From contig NZ_AOME01000054.1 in assembly GCF_000336935.1 (NCBI RefSeq), positions 142,731-206,730 on the forward strand: a stretch of 64,000 nucleotides of DNA, in the 5' to 3' direction. The DNA comes from Halococcus salifodinae DSM 8989 (GTDB taxonomy: Archaea > Halobacteriota > Halobacteria > Halobacteriales > Halococcaceae). Made by a program: the position numbers and the translations under genes. The notes under the pieces were generated by a model that saw nothing but the letters and a program-made list of their open reading frames with translations, searched no databases and was not told where the DNA came from. Below, in pieces: positions 7,260 to 16,534 of the stretch; position 1 is the first letter of the stretch, and each line of letters begins with the position of its first letter.

Positions 7260-9947
7260 ATGACGCTACACAATCGCACGGTTGAGCGGGACGTTCGGGA
7301 ACTCGGCGCGCTGGTTGGCGAGGTGCTCGAAACACAGACCTCGACCGACGCGTTCGAGACGGTCGAAGAGCTCCGTACCACCGCCATCGACTACCGCAAC
7401 GGCGAGATCGACTCGCGCAACGGCCTCGATCGCACACTGGGCGGCCTCGAACCCGAGACCGCCGTCACGGTCGCGCGCGCGTTCACGACCTATTTCGAGA
7501 TGGTGAACCTCGCCGAGGAACGCGAGCGGGTCCGAGCCATCCGGACCGCCTCCCAAGAGGGATCGCTCGCCGACAGTTTGAGCGCCGCCGTCGAGAGTCT
7601 CGCCGACCGCGATCCCGAGGTCGTCGAGCGGATCCTTGGCGACGTGCTGATCGAGCCGACCTTCACTGCTCACCCCACGGAGGCCCACCGCAAGACGGTG
7701 AAAGCGAAACTCCGGACCATCGCCGACCACCTCGTCGCACTCGACGAGCGCCGGTTGACCGACACCGAGTGCGCACAGCTCGAGGCCGCACTCGAAGCCC
7801 AGGTCACGAGCCTCTGGGGCACCCGCCAGATCCGCGAGCGCCAGCCCGAACCGCTCGATGAGGCGCGAAACGTCCACTGGTATCTCGAGAACACTCTCTT
7901 CGATACGACTGGCGAGGTCTACCGCGAGATCGAGGACACGCTCGGGGCGGAGTTCGACGATATCGGAGTGCCCAAACTCTTCGAATTCCGATCGTGGGCC
8001 GGCAGCGACCGCGACGGCAACCCCTACGTCACCCCCGAGGTGACGAGCGAGACCCTCGCGCGACAGCGCCGCAGTGTTCTGGAGAAGTATCAGGAAGCGC
8101 TCGCCGATCTGTCGAGCGTGCTCGCCCACGACGCCGACCGGCTCGACACGGGCGAGGCGTTCGACGATCGGCTCGCCGCGAACCGCAAGCGCTTCCCCAC
8201 GCTCGCCGATCAGGCCCGCGAGCGCTACCCCGACGAACCCTACCGTCAGCACCTCCGACTGATGGGCGAGCGTCTCGAACGCATCGGCGACGTCCGCCCG
8301 AACGGGTACGACGAGGTGGCCGAGTTCACCGCCGATCTCGACGCGCTGGCGACGAGCCTCCAGGCGAACGGCGGTGAGCGGATCGCCGCGGTCCACGTCG
8401 ACCCGCTCGAACGCCAGGCCCACACATTTGGATTCTGCCTCGCGGGTCTCGACCTCCGGGATCACCAGGAAAAACACACCGAGGCGATCACTGCGGCACT
8501 CGGCCGCGAGGACATCGCCTATGAATCGCTCGACGAGGACGAGCGCGTCGAACTCCTGACCGAGGCCATCCTCCAGGACGCGCCGCTGATCGACGTCACC
8601 GATCGCGAGGGATTGTTCGACCCCGCTGCACGCGTGCTCGAACGGTTCGACCGGCTGAACGACTGGCAGCGCGAGTACGGCGCGGACGCCATCGACACCT
8701 ACTGCATCTCGATGGCGGAGAAGCCGAGTCACGTGCTCGAAGTCCTGTTCCTCGCCGATCAGGCGGGCGCGGTCGAGCTCCCCGAATATTGTGGAATCGA
8801 TGTCGTGCCGCTGCTCGAAACCGAGGCCGCCCTCGACGGCGCGCGCGAGATCATGGAGACGCTGTTCGACAACGAGGCGTACGGCCAGGCGCTCGCCGCG
8901 CGCGGCAACCTCCAGGAAGTGATGTTGGGCTACTCCGACTCGAACAAGGAGAACGGCTTCTTCGCGGCGAACTGGGACCTCTACCGCAACCAGCGCCGAC
9001 TCGCCGACATCGTGGACGATCACGATGTCGACCTCCGGCTGTTCCACGGCCGTGGTGGCTCGATCTCGCGGGGTGGCGGCCCGATGAACGAGGCGCTGCT
9101 TGCGCTGCCGAACGAGACCGTCACCGGCCAGGTCAAGTTCACCGAGCAGGGCGAGGCGATCGCGGAGAAGTACGCCAACCCACGCATCGCCGAGCGCAAT
9201 CTCGAACAGATGCTGAACGCCCAGATTCGCGCACGGGCGCAGGCGCTCGATCAGCCCAAAGACGACGTGCCGGAGGAGTGGCTCGACGCGGCCGCGACGA
9301 TCGCCGACGCGGCGCGGACGGCGTATCAGGACCTGCTCACCATGGATGGGTTCGTCTCGTACTTCGAGCAGGCCACGCCCATCACGGTGATCGAGGAGCT
9401 CAACATGGGCTCGCGGCCGGCGTCGCGGTCGGGCGAGCGCACCGTTGAGGACCTCCGGGCGATTCCGTGGGTGTTCTCGTGGACCCAGTCGCGGTGCATT
9501 CTGCCTGGCTGGTACGGCCTCGGGGCGGGGATCGAGGCCTACCTCGACGAGGGCGGTTCGACGGACACGCTCCAGGCGATGTACGACGACTGGGCCTTTT
9601 TCCGGACGACGATCGACAACGCCGCGCTCGCGCTCGCGCGCACCGACATGGAGATCGCGGGTGAGTACGCCGCGGTCGCCGACGACGACCTCGAAGCACG
9701 CTTTTTCCCGGTGTTCGAGGCGGAGTACGAGCGGGCCGCCGACCTCGCCACGACCATCGGCGACCGTGACGACCTCGTGAACCGTGGGTGGCTCCGCGAG
9801 AGCCTCCGTCGCCGGAACCCCTACGTCGACCCGCTGAACGTGCTCCAGACCCACCTGTTGGATCGTGAGCACCGGACCGAGACCGAAAAGCGGGCACTGC
9901 GCCTGACGGTCAAGGGGATCGCCGCCGGCATGAAGAACACCGGGTAG
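7260..9947 (+). CDS. ppc: phosphoenolpyruvate carboxylase
   Basis: 895-aa bacterial-type PEP carboxylase, full length. It carboxylates PEP to oxaloacetate (anaplerosis). Signature sites are present: TAHPTEAHRKTV (catalytic His, about residue 136), WAGSDRDGNPYVTPEVT, GYSDSNKENGFFAANW (about 556) and the mobile loop FHGRGGSISRGGGP (about 594). The C-terminus ends in KGIAAGMKNTG, the typical terminal motif. The ATG at 7260 lies seven bases after the aldehyde dehydrogenase stop, so the two are probably one transcript, tying aldehyde oxidation to refilling of the TCA cycle. Confidence 0.97.
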   Translation: MTLHNRTVERDVRELGALVGEVLETQTSTDAFETVEELRTTAIDYRNGEIDSRNGLDRTLGGLEPETAVTVARAFTTYFEMVNLAEERERVRAIRTASQEGSLADSLSAAVESLADRDPEVVERILGDVLIEPTFTAHPTEAHRKTVKAKLRTIADHLVALDERRLTDTECAQLEAALEAQVTSLWGTRQIRERQPEPLDEARNVHWYLENTLFDTTGEVYREIEDTLGAEFDDIGVPKLFEFRSWAGSDRDGNPYVTPEVTSETLARQRRSVLEKYQEALADLSSVLAHDADRLDTGEAFDDRLAANRKRFPTLADQARERYPDEPYRQHLRLMGERLERIGDVRPNGYDEVAEFTADLDALATSLQANGGERIAAVHVDPLERQAHTFGFCLAGLDLRDHQEKHTEAITAALGREDIAYESLDEDERVELLTEAILQDAPLIDVTDREGLFDPAARVLERFDRLNDWQREYGADAIDTYCISMAEKPSHVLEVLFLADQAGAVELPEYCGIDVVPLLETEAALDGAREIMETLFDNEAYGQALAARGNLQEVMLGYSDSNKENGFFAANWDLYRNQRRLADIVDDHDVDLRLFHGRGGSISRGGGPMNEALLALPNETVTGQVKFTEQGEAIAEKYANPRIAERNLEQMLNAQIRARAQALDQPKDDVPEEWLDAAATIADAARTAYQDLLTMDGFVSYFEQATPITVIEELNMGSRPASRSGERTVEDLRAIPWVFSWTQSRCILPGWYGLGAGIEAYLDEGGSTDTLQAMYDDWAFFRTTIDNAALALARTDMEIAGEYAAVADDDLEARFFPVFEAEYERAADLATTIGDRDDLVNRGWLRESLRRRNPYVDPLNVLQTHLLDREHRTETEKRALRLTVKGIAAGMKNTG

Positions 9948-10017
9948 CTCGGTTCCGTCGCTTCACTAACTGACCATCGGGAGAAACCGTTTTACCGCCG
10001 ACCCGAGATGCAGGACT

Positions 10018-10749
10018 ATGGCACGATCAGCCATCCAACTGTACACGCTGCGCGCGCTCGACGAACCGCTCGACGAACTGCTCGCCCGAGTCCGTGACGC
10101 GGGGTTCGAGGGCGTGGAGTACGCCAACCGGATCGGCGATGCGGACGCCGACGCCGTCCGGACCGCGCTCGACGAGACGGGCCTCGAATCGGTCGCGGCC
10201 CACGTCGGGATCGACGAGATCGAGGACGATCCGGAGGCCACCATCGAATTCTACCGATCGCTCGGCTGTGACCACCTCGTGGTGCCGTGGCTCGATCCCG
10301 AATGCTTCGAGACCGAGAGTGACATCGAGGCAACCGCGGATCGGCTGTTGAGGGTGGCCGAGACGGTCGACGACCACGACATGGCGCTGTCCTATCACAA
10401 CCACGACCACGAGTTCGCCGCGGTGAACGGCCGGCCGGCGTTCGAGCACCTCGCGGAAGCCACCCGAGAACCGCTCGGCTTCGAACTCGACTGCGGGTGG
10501 ACCGCGGCCGCGGGTGTGGACCCGACCGCCGTCCTCGATCGGTGGGGTGACCGAGTGTCGCTCGTCCACATCTCCGACGCCGACGAGACGCGGTCGTCCG
10601 TGGAGGTCGGCGACGGCGTGCTCGACGTGGAAGCCTGTGCGGCAGCAGTTCGGGCGCACGACGTCGAGTGGGCGATCTACGAGCACGACGATCCCGACGA
10701 TCAGATGGCGTCGGTCGCCCACGGTGCGGACGTGCTGGAACGGTTCTGA
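10018..10749 (+). CDS. sugar phosphate isomerase/epimerase (xylose-isomerase-like TIM barrel, AP_endonuc_2)
   Basis: 243-aa TIM-barrel protein of the xylose isomerase-like superfamily. Visible segments are QLYTLRALDEP at the first strand, FEGVEYANRIG, DHLVVPWLDPE, the metal-binding region MALSYHNHDHEFA (His, about residue 124) and FELDCGWTAAAGVDP (Asp, Cys), then VSLVHISDAD. The family includes inositol dehydratases and epimerases, hydroxypyruvate isomerases and the recently recognised 3-keto-glycoside lyases that pair with Gfo/Idh oxidoreductases. The neighbouring Gfo/Idh genes support a role in modified-sugar breakdown, but the reaction is inferred. The gene begins 70 nt after ppc. Confidence 0.85.
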   Translation: MARSAIQLYTLRALDEPLDELLARVRDAGFEGVEYANRIGDADADAVRTALDETGLESVAAHVGIDEIEDDPEATIEFYRSLGCDHLVVPWLDPECFETESDIEATADRLLRVAETVDDHDMALSYHNHDHEFAAVNGRPAFEHLAEATREPLGFELDCGWTAAAGVDPTAVLDRWGDRVSLVHISDADETRSSVEVGDGVLDVEACAAAVRAHDVEWAIYEHDDPDDQMASVAHGADVLERF

Positions 10750-10808
10750 GGGTCTTGCGGTGGGCTCTCGGTCGAGTGACTGAGTAATCGAACGACTCGA
10801 CGTGGCAC

Positions 10809-11825
10809 TTAAGAGCCGTCGAGCGCGTCGACGAACGACGCCTCGGCGTCGCGCCACGCCGCAACCACCCGATCGTACTCGGGGTCGTTCTCGGCGTCGT
10901 CGATCCGGTCGTGCTCGTCGAGCCAATCGACGGTGCGACGGACGCCTTCCTCCCAGCCGATGGTCTGCTCGAACCCGAGATCACGGCGGGCTTTCGACGT
11001 ATCGAACACCGTGCTGAACCGGAAATGATCCTCGAGACCGCCGGTCCGGTCGGGAACGGCTGCGGTGAGCGCGTCAGTCGGAACGTGGACGAGATCGGGG
11101 GCGGGCGCGTCGAGCGCATCGGCCGCGCGGCGGTGGTACTGGTTCCACGTCATCGGCCGTTCGCACGTCACGTGGTAGGCTTCGCCGATCGCCGCTCGGT
11201 TGTCGAGCGCCCCGACGAACGCGTTCGCGACGTCGTCGCGGTGACACGGCCCCCAGATCGACGTGCCGTCGCCGTGGACCACGATCGGTTTTCCCTCCCG
11301 AAGCCGGTCGATGTAGGCGGTGCCGTCGCCGAGCGTGTGGATCAGCGTTCCACCTTCACCGTAGGTGTGCCACGGCCGGAGCACCGTCACCGGAAATCCG
11401 CGGGCGCTGTGGGCTTCGAACAGCCGGTCCTCGCAGGCGGCCTTGTCGGCTCCGTACTCGCTGACCGCGGGACTGCGTGCCGCCGACTCGACGATCGGCA
11501 TGTCCGCAACGGGTCGATGGTAGACGTCGATCGTGCTGCAGAAGACGTACTGCTCGATTTCGCCCTCGAACGCACGGATCGCGGATTCGACGTCCGCCGG
11601 CTCGAAGGCCACCATGTCGATCACGCAGTCGACGTCGAGATCCGCCATCTGTTCTTCGAAGCGGTCGTAGTCGGTTCGGTCGCCGGTGACGTGCGCGACG
11701 CCTTGCGGGAGGTCGGCGTCGGTGCGGCCACGGTTGTACACCGTCACGTCGTGCCCGACGTCGACGAGCTGGCGCGTGATTCCCGTGCTGATCAACCCCG
11801 TGCCGCCGATGACAAGGATGTGCAC
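10809..11825 (-). CDS. NAD-dependent epimerase/dehydratase (extended SDR)
   Basis: 338-aa extended short-chain dehydrogenase/reductase. The N-terminus HILVIGGTGLISTGITRQLVD is the NAD-binding GxxGxxG motif. VFCSTIDVYHRP holds the catalytic Ser region, while the usual YxxxK appears as YGADKAACE. The family converts nucleotide sugars or reduces hydroxy-ketones; this subgroup also resembles chloroplast CSP41-type proteins. The start is a GTG at 11825 because the conserved first strand starts at the next codon and no ATG fits. It is convergent with the TIM-barrel gene and divergent from the second Gfo/Idh gene across a 139-bp gap. Confidence 0.85.
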   Translation of the reverse strand: MHILVIGGTGLISTGITRQLVDVGHDVTVYNRGRTDADLPQGVAHVTGDRTDYDRFEEQMADLDVDCVIDMVAFEPADVESAIRAFEGEIEQYVFCSTIDVYHRPVADMPIVESAARSPAVSEYGADKAACEDRLFEAHSARGFPVTVLRPWHTYGEGGTLIHTLGDGTAYIDRLREGKPIVVHGDGTSIWGPCHRDDVANAFVGALDNRAAIGEAYHVTCERPMTWNQYHRRAADALDAPAPDLVHVPTDALTAAVPDRTGGLEDHFRFSTVFDTSKARRDLGFEQTIGWEEGVRRTVDWLDEHDRIDDAENDPEYDRVVAAWRDAEASFVDALDGS

Positions 11826-11964
11826 GTATCGACCTCGATCGTGGTCCGGATAAACGTCTCGGCGATCTCGGGATCGCATCCGTCGATGTCGATCGCCGGC
11901 CCACATCGCCTGCATCGATCGAACGAAAGCACTATGTCACTAGTCCTCGCTGTCTGCAAACGAA

Positions 11965-13065
11965 ATGAATCAGTACACGGTCGCCATCGTCGGTACTGGC
12001 CCAGACCCGCGAAACCCCACTGTCGAAGGGTTCGCGATGGGGTATCGACACGCCGAGGCGTATCGGAACAACGAGAACTGCCGGCTCGTCGCCTGCGCCG
12101 ACCTCGTTCCCGAGAACGCTCGGGCGTTCGCCGATGAGTTCGGTGTCGACGAGGACGGTATCTACGCGGACTACGAGGACATGCTCGCCGCGGTCGAACC
12201 CGACGTCGTCAGCGTCGCCGTGCCACCCGCGATCCACGAGCAGGTCGTCGTGGACTGTGCGCAGAGCGGTGTCGTCGACGCCGTCCACTGTGAGAAACCG
12301 ATGGCACTGACGTGGCCGAGCGCCGAGCGGATGGTCCAGGCCTGCTGGCGGCGCGACGTCCAGCTCACGTTCAACCGCCAGCGTCGGTTCGGCCGACCGT
12401 TCACCGAGGCCGACCGGCTGCTCGACGCTGGTGAGATCGGCGCACTCCGGCGGATCGAGATCGGGTGGGGCGACTTCTTCGACACCGGCGCACACACCGT
12501 CGATCTCGCGGGGATGTTCAACGACGACCGACCGGCCGAGTGGGTCATCGCCCAGCTCGACTACCGCGAGGAGGACGTCCGGTTCGGCGCACACCAGGAA
12601 AACCAGATGTTCGCCCAGTGGCGCTACGACAACGGCATCCACGGGGTGCTCTCGACCGGCCCTGGCGCGTCGCTGACCGACGCCGCGATCGTGCTTCGAG
12701 GGACCGACGGGACGCTCCGGATCGACGTCGACGACGGTCCAATGCTCGAACTCAAACAGGATGGCCGGCGGGAGGCGATCGACGTCGGCGGCGAGACGAT
12801 GCACGGTACGGCCGACGACGGCGATCGGTTCGGCTCGCGGTTCCACGACCGTTCGATCGGCGACGCGATCGACGCGCTCCGGAGCGACGAGGAGTCACAG
12901 CTCGCCGGCCGGATCGGCCTCAACACTGCCGAAATCCTCTTCGGCGGCTACGAGTCGGTCCGCCAACGAGGACGGGTCGACCTCCCACTCGATGTCGACG
13001 ACAGTCCGCTCGAAGCGATGGTGGAATCGGGTGCACTCTCGCCGACGCTCGACGACGCGGAATAG
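11965..13065 (+). CDS. Gfo/Idh/MocA family oxidoreductase
   Basis: 366-aa oxidoreductase with the same architecture as the one at 3594-4658 but only distantly similar. It has an N-terminal Rossmann fold (VAIVGTGPDP), DAVHCEKPMAL as the EKP motif, and FFDTGAHTVDLAGMF, with the catalytic His in the family HxxxD helix. The fold start carries an unusual GPDPRNPTVEGFAMGYRHA stretch between the glycine motif and the first helix, seen in the subset of Gfo/Idh proteins acting on glycosides. It is divergent from the extended SDR. Likely function is oxidation of a sugar or glycoside imported by the ABC system; the precise substrate is unknown. Confidence 0.88.
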   Translation: MNQYTVAIVGTGPDPRNPTVEGFAMGYRHAEAYRNNENCRLVACADLVPENARAFADEFGVDEDGIYADYEDMLAAVEPDVVSVAVPPAIHEQVVVDCAQSGVVDAVHCEKPMALTWPSAERMVQACWRRDVQLTFNRQRRFGRPFTEADRLLDAGEIGALRRIEIGWGDFFDTGAHTVDLAGMFNDDRPAEWVIAQLDYREEDVRFGAHQENQMFAQWRYDNGIHGVLSTGPGASLTDAAIVLRGTDGTLRIDVDDGPMLELKQDGRREAIDVGGETMHGTADDGDRFGSRFHDRSIGDAIDALRSDEESQLAGRIGLNTAEILFGGYESVRQRGRVDLPLDVDDSPLEAMVESGALSPTLDDAE

Positions 13066-13161
13066 GACCGTCGCGGCACGGGCTATCCACCAGCCGTCGA
13101 ATCGTCGTATCGACGCCACCGACCGTTACGCATATGTCTCTCGCCGCCGCCGTTCGTGGCA

Positions 13162-14076
13162 ATGACACACGCAACCGCGGACGACGTTCGAGAGCTCGAT
13201 CCCGACGAAATCACGCCAGCCGACATCGACATCGAACGCGTTCGAGCTGGACTCACCGACGAGGAGAACCTCGTTCGGACCCACGCCGCCAAAATCGCTG
13301 GCGCGCTCGCGGACCAGGATCCCGACGTGGTGGTTCCCGTGGTGCCGACGCTTCTCGATCGGCTCGCGGAGGATCACTCGGTCGTCCTGAAAGAGAGCCT
13401 CACGGCGCTCGCTCTCGTCGCCGACGAACGGCCCGCCGAACTCACCGACGGAGTGCCAGCCCTCGTCGATCTACTCGATCACGACCTCCCGCTAGTGCGG
13501 ACGTTCGCCGCACGCGTCGTCCGTCCGCTCGCGGCCGAGCACCCCGAGTGGTTCGCGACCGAACTCGACGACCTCCTCGCGACGCTCGACAGCGAGATCA
13601 CGAATCTCGTCGAGGGGCTCGAAGAGCCACCGATGGGCGGCCTCTCGACGTTCGAGCAGTACCGTGCCATCGGCGAGGAGGGACGGAAGCGACAGCTCGC
13701 TGCGCGGGCGGTCGCGGCGAACGTCGTCGTGGCGGTCGCCGAGGCCGACAGCGGTGCGCTGGTCGAACACGTCCCGGCGGTCGTCGATCTCCTCGACAGC
13801 GACGATACCCTCTTGGTCACGACGAGCGCCGACGTGATCGCGAGCGTCGCCGAGGACTATCCCGAGGCTGTGAGTGACGCGACCGACCCACTGTGTGCGT
13901 GTCTCGACACCCACGACGGTGCCGTGAGAGCGAACGCCGTCACCGCACTCGGATACATCGGCGACGATAGCGCAGTCGGTCCGCTCCGGGAGGTCGCGAA
14001 CGACGCCGAAGCCGACGAGGATCTCCGTGCGCTCGCCGCCGAAACCGCCGACTGGCTCGCTCGCGACGCCGCTTGA
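13162..14076 (+). CDS. HEAT-repeat protein
   Basis: 304-aa acidic protein built of alpha-helical HEAT repeats. Recurrent helix pairs are visible, such as DEENLVRTHAAKIAGALADQDPD, DLPLVRTFAARVVRPLAAEHPEW, DDTLLVTTSADVIASVAEDYPE and DGAVRANAVTALGYIGDDSA, spaced roughly 40 residues apart. HEAT proteins act as protein-protein scaffolds; PBS-lyase-type repeats occur in chromophore lyases and many haloarchaeal proteins of unknown role. No signal peptide or membrane segment is seen, so it is cytoplasmic. A GTG at 13156 is an alternative start two codons upstream. It converges on the small membrane protein gene with a 2-nt gap. Confidence 0.8.
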   Translation: MTHATADDVRELDPDEITPADIDIERVRAGLTDEENLVRTHAAKIAGALADQDPDVVVPVVPTLLDRLAEDHSVVLKESLTALALVADERPAELTDGVPALVDLLDHDLPLVRTFAARVVRPLAAEHPEWFATELDDLLATLDSEITNLVEGLEEPPMGGLSTFEQYRAIGEEGRKRQLAARAVAANVVVAVAEADSGALVEHVPAVVDLLDSDDTLLVTTSADVIASVAEDYPEAVSDATDPLCACLDTHDGAVRANAVTALGYIGDDSAVGPLREVANDAEADEDLRALAAETADWLARDAA

Positions 14077-14078
14077 GA

Positions 14079-14312
14079 TCAGGGCTCGCGCTGGCGACGC
14101 GCGGCGTACCAGTACGTCCCGATCGCGGTCACCCCCAATCCCACGATCAGGATGAGATTGACGTACGCGATCGCTCGCGACTCGGTGCCGGGCTGCCCGA
14201 ACGCAAACGTGATCGCACTCAGCAGCATCATCAACACCAAAAACGCCCAGAGCAATCGGAAGTACTCCCGTGATTCGTAAACCAGCGTCCAGAACTCGTC
14301 ACGCCACGACAT
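14079..14312 (-). CDS. small two-helix membrane protein
   Basis: 77-aa hypothetical membrane protein with two hydrophobic segments, at about residues 19-39 (LLWAFLVLMMLLSAITFAF) and 46-66 (AIAYVNLILIVGLGVTAIGTY), and a basic C-terminal tail ARRQREP. Charged and aromatic residues at the N-terminus (MSWRDEFWTLVYESREYFR) suggest an amphipathic start. I do not recognise the family. The ATG at 14312 is favoured over one at 14339 because the upstream extension is basic and atypical for haloarchaea. It ends 2 nt from the HEAT-repeat gene and lies downstream of the ABC operon. Confidence 0.6.
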   Translation of the reverse strand: MSWRDEFWTLVYESREYFRLLWAFLVLMMLLSAITFAFGQPGTESRAIAYVNLILIVGLGVTAIGTYWYAARRQREP

Positions 14313-14382
14313 GTTCGCCGTATCGACGCGCCGTCGCAAAGAAGCTTCGCCCGCAGGTCGACTGAGAACGACTCGAAGAAGA

Positions 14383-15456
14383 TCAGTCGGTGAGTTCCGG
14401 ACTATCCCAGTATTCGTGATCCTCGTCCTCGCGGAAGCACGCTACTCGCTGGCCGTCGTGCTGGTAGTCCGGCGGCGATGCCTGCCAACAGGCCTCGCGG
14501 GCCTCCGGACACCGGGTGTGGAACCGACAGCCCGACGGCGGGTTCACCGGATCCGGGATGTCGATCTTCCGCATCGGCGGCTCGCCCGCCTCTCGGAGCG
14601 AGAGATCCGGCGTCGCCCACCGTAACACGTTGGTGTATGGGTGGTGTGGGTCGTTCACCATGTCCTCGGCGGGACCGATCTCGGCGAGCTCGCCGAGGTA
14701 CATCACACCGATCTTGCCGTCGCCGTGTTGGGTGAAGTACCGTGCGTTCGAGAGGTCGTGGCTGATGAACACGTAGGAGGTGTCGAACTCCTCTTGGAGA
14801 TCGAGCATGAGATCCATCATCTCCACCCGCAGCGAGACGTCGAGTGCACTGATCGCCTCGTCGGCGAGGATCACGTCGGGGTTCATGAGGAGTGCGCGAC
14901 ACAGCGCGACGCGCTGTTTCTCCCCGCCCGAGAGCTCGTGGGGGTACCGATCGGCGAAATCGGAGGCCGGTGTCATCCCGACGTGTTCGAGGAGCCCGTA
15001 GATGCGCTCGCGGCGCTCCCCGCGGCTGAGGTCCGCACCCGTCAGCCGGAGCGGCTCCGAGAGGATCGAGACCAGGCGACGGTTCGGATTGAGCGAACTC
15101 CCGGGATCCTGGTGGATGATCTGGAGTGACTGGCGGATCTCGTCCCACGTGATGTCGGCGTCGCTGTTGCCGTCTCGAACGTCCCAGATGTCGTGACCAC
15201 GATATTTCACGCTACCGCCGGTCGGGCGCTGGAGCCCGATCGAGGTCTTGCCGAGCGTGGTCTTCCCACAGCCCGACTCGCCGACCAGCGAGAGCACGTC
15301 GCGCTCTTCGAGATCGAAGCTCACGCCGTCGACAGCCCGCACGGTTTCCGTCTCGTCACCGAAATCGAGCAGACCGGGTCGGTTCTCGAAGTGGACCTCC
15401 ACGTCGGACAGCGAGAGCACTGGCTCCGAGCCCGCAGTGTCGTCGTTACTGCTCAT
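14383..15456 (-). CDS. oligopeptide/oligosaccharide ABC transporter ATPase (OppF/DppF type)
   Basis: 357-aa ATPase that powers import with its partner at 15446-16534. Walker A is VGESGCGKTTLGKT, the signature is HELSGGEKQRVALCRALLMNPD, and Walker B is VILADEAISALD. The C-terminal extension typical of OppD/F proteins has the cysteine-rich motif PSGCRFHTRCPEA, proposed in the family to bind a [4Fe-4S] cluster, with further Cys residues (REACW, VACF). It is the last gene of a five-gene operon. Its ATG overlaps the end of the upstream ATPase by 11 nt, so translation is probably coupled. Domain and motif order match the family fully. Confidence 0.93.
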   Translation of the reverse strand: MSSNDDTAGSEPVLSLSDVEVHFENRPGLLDFGDETETVRAVDGVSFDLEERDVLSLVGESGCGKTTLGKTSIGLQRPTGGSVKYRGHDIWDVRDGNSDADITWDEIRQSLQIIHQDPGSSLNPNRRLVSILSEPLRLTGADLSRGERRERIYGLLEHVGMTPASDFADRYPHELSGGEKQRVALCRALLMNPDVILADEAISALDVSLRVEMMDLMLDLQEEFDTSYVFISHDLSNARYFTQHGDGKIGVMYLGELAEIGPAEDMVNDPHHPYTNVLRWATPDLSLREAGEPPMRKIDIPDPVNPPSGCRFHTRCPEAREACWQASPPDYQHDGQRVACFREDEDHEYWDSPELTD

Positions 15457-16534
15457 CGGCAGCACCCCCTCCAGTCGCCGCGGTGTCTCCGAGCGAGTCG
15501 GCGTAGTTCAGCGGGATCTCCTCAATCGCCTCCTCCCAGTGGAAACACGCCGCGCCGTGTCCTTCTGTAACCTCGTGGTATCCAGGGACCTCCTCGCGAC
15601 ACTGCTCGGTCGCGAGCGGACACCGCGGATGGTACGCACAGCCGCTCGGGAGGTTGATCGGGGCCGGACTCTTCCCGTCGATCGGTCGCATCTCTTCGAG
15701 TGGTGCGTCGAGGTTCGGCGTCGAGTTCAAGAGTGCACGCGTGTAGGGATGACCAGCGTCCGTGATCATCTCGCGCGTATCGGCGATCTCGACCAGCTTG
15801 AACGCGTACATCACCGCGAGCCGGTCGGCGAGCGCCGCGACCAGCGGCAGGTCGTGGGTGATGAACACCATCGTGAGATCGTACTTCTCGCGCAGATCTC
15901 CCAGCAGTTGCAGGATCGAGCGCTGCATCAGGAGATCGAGCGCGGCGGTCGGCTCGTCCATCACCAGCAGGTCGGGATCGAGCACGAGCGAGAGCGCGAT
16001 CAGCGCGCGCTGAGTCATCCCACCCGAGAGTTCGTGAGGGTACGAGTCGAGCACGCGATCGGGATCGAGGTAGAGATCCGAGAGGAGCTCGCGCGCTCGC
16101 TCCATCCCCGCTCCCTTCTCGGCGTCGTGGGCGTCGAGCGTCTCTACGAAGTGGCCACGGATCTTCATCGTGGGGTTGAACGAGCTCATCGCGCCCTGGA
16201 ACACCATCGAGATCTCCTCCCACCGCATCGAGCGGAGCTCCGACTGGGAGAGTTCGAGGACGTCGGTTTCGGTCCCGTCGCTCGATCGGTGGACGATCTC
16301 GCCCGAGAGGAGTCCGGGGTTCGGCACCGCATCGAGCATCGCCGACGCGAGCATCGACTTCCCCGAACCGCTCTCGCCGACGATACCGAGGACCTCGCCC
16401 CGTTCGATCTCGAGCGAGACACCGTCGAGCACGTACGATTCACCGTCGTCGTAAGTCACCGACGCGTCGTTCATCCGGATGATCGGATCGGACGCACCGA
16501 TGGCATCGTGTTGTTGGGTTCGTTCCATCGACAT
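15446..16534 (-). CDS. oligopeptide/oligosaccharide ABC transporter ATPase (OppD/DppD type)
   Basis: 362-aa ATPase. Walker A is VGESGSGKSMLASA, the signature is HELSGGMTQRALIALSLVLDPD, and Walker B is LLVMDEPTAALD, followed by the switch region MVFITHDLPLVAALAD. The C-terminal OppD/F extension contains PSGCAYHPRCPLA with additional Cys residues. It forms a heterodimer with the following ATPase. The start codon overlaps the permease stop (TGATG arrangement at 16534). An alternative start two codons in (MERTQ) is possible. Function is ATP hydrolysis for uptake of the solute captured by the lipoprotein at 18708-20618. Confidence 0.93.
   Translation of the reverse strand: MSMERTQQHDAIGASDPIIRMNDASVTYDDGESYVLDGVSLEIERGEVLGIVGESGSGKSMLASAMLDAVPNPGLLSGEIVHRSSDGTETDVLELSQSELRSMRWEEISMVFQGAMSSFNPTMKIRGHFVETLDAHDAEKGAGMERARELLSDLYLDPDRVLDSYPHELSGGMTQRALIALSLVLDPDLLVMDEPTAALDLLMQRSILQLLGDLREKYDLTMVFITHDLPLVAALADRLAVMYAFKLVEIADTREMITDAGHPYTRALLNSTPNLDAPLEEMRPIDGKSPAPINLPSGCAYHPRCPLATEQCREEVPGYHEVTEGHGAACFHWEEAIEEIPLNYADSLGDTAATGGGAADEQ

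Noticed and set aside
7266..9872. 868-codon minus-strand frame opposite ppc
   Set aside because: It mirrors the PEP carboxylase gene, which has unmistakable motifs; no motif or start signal supports it.
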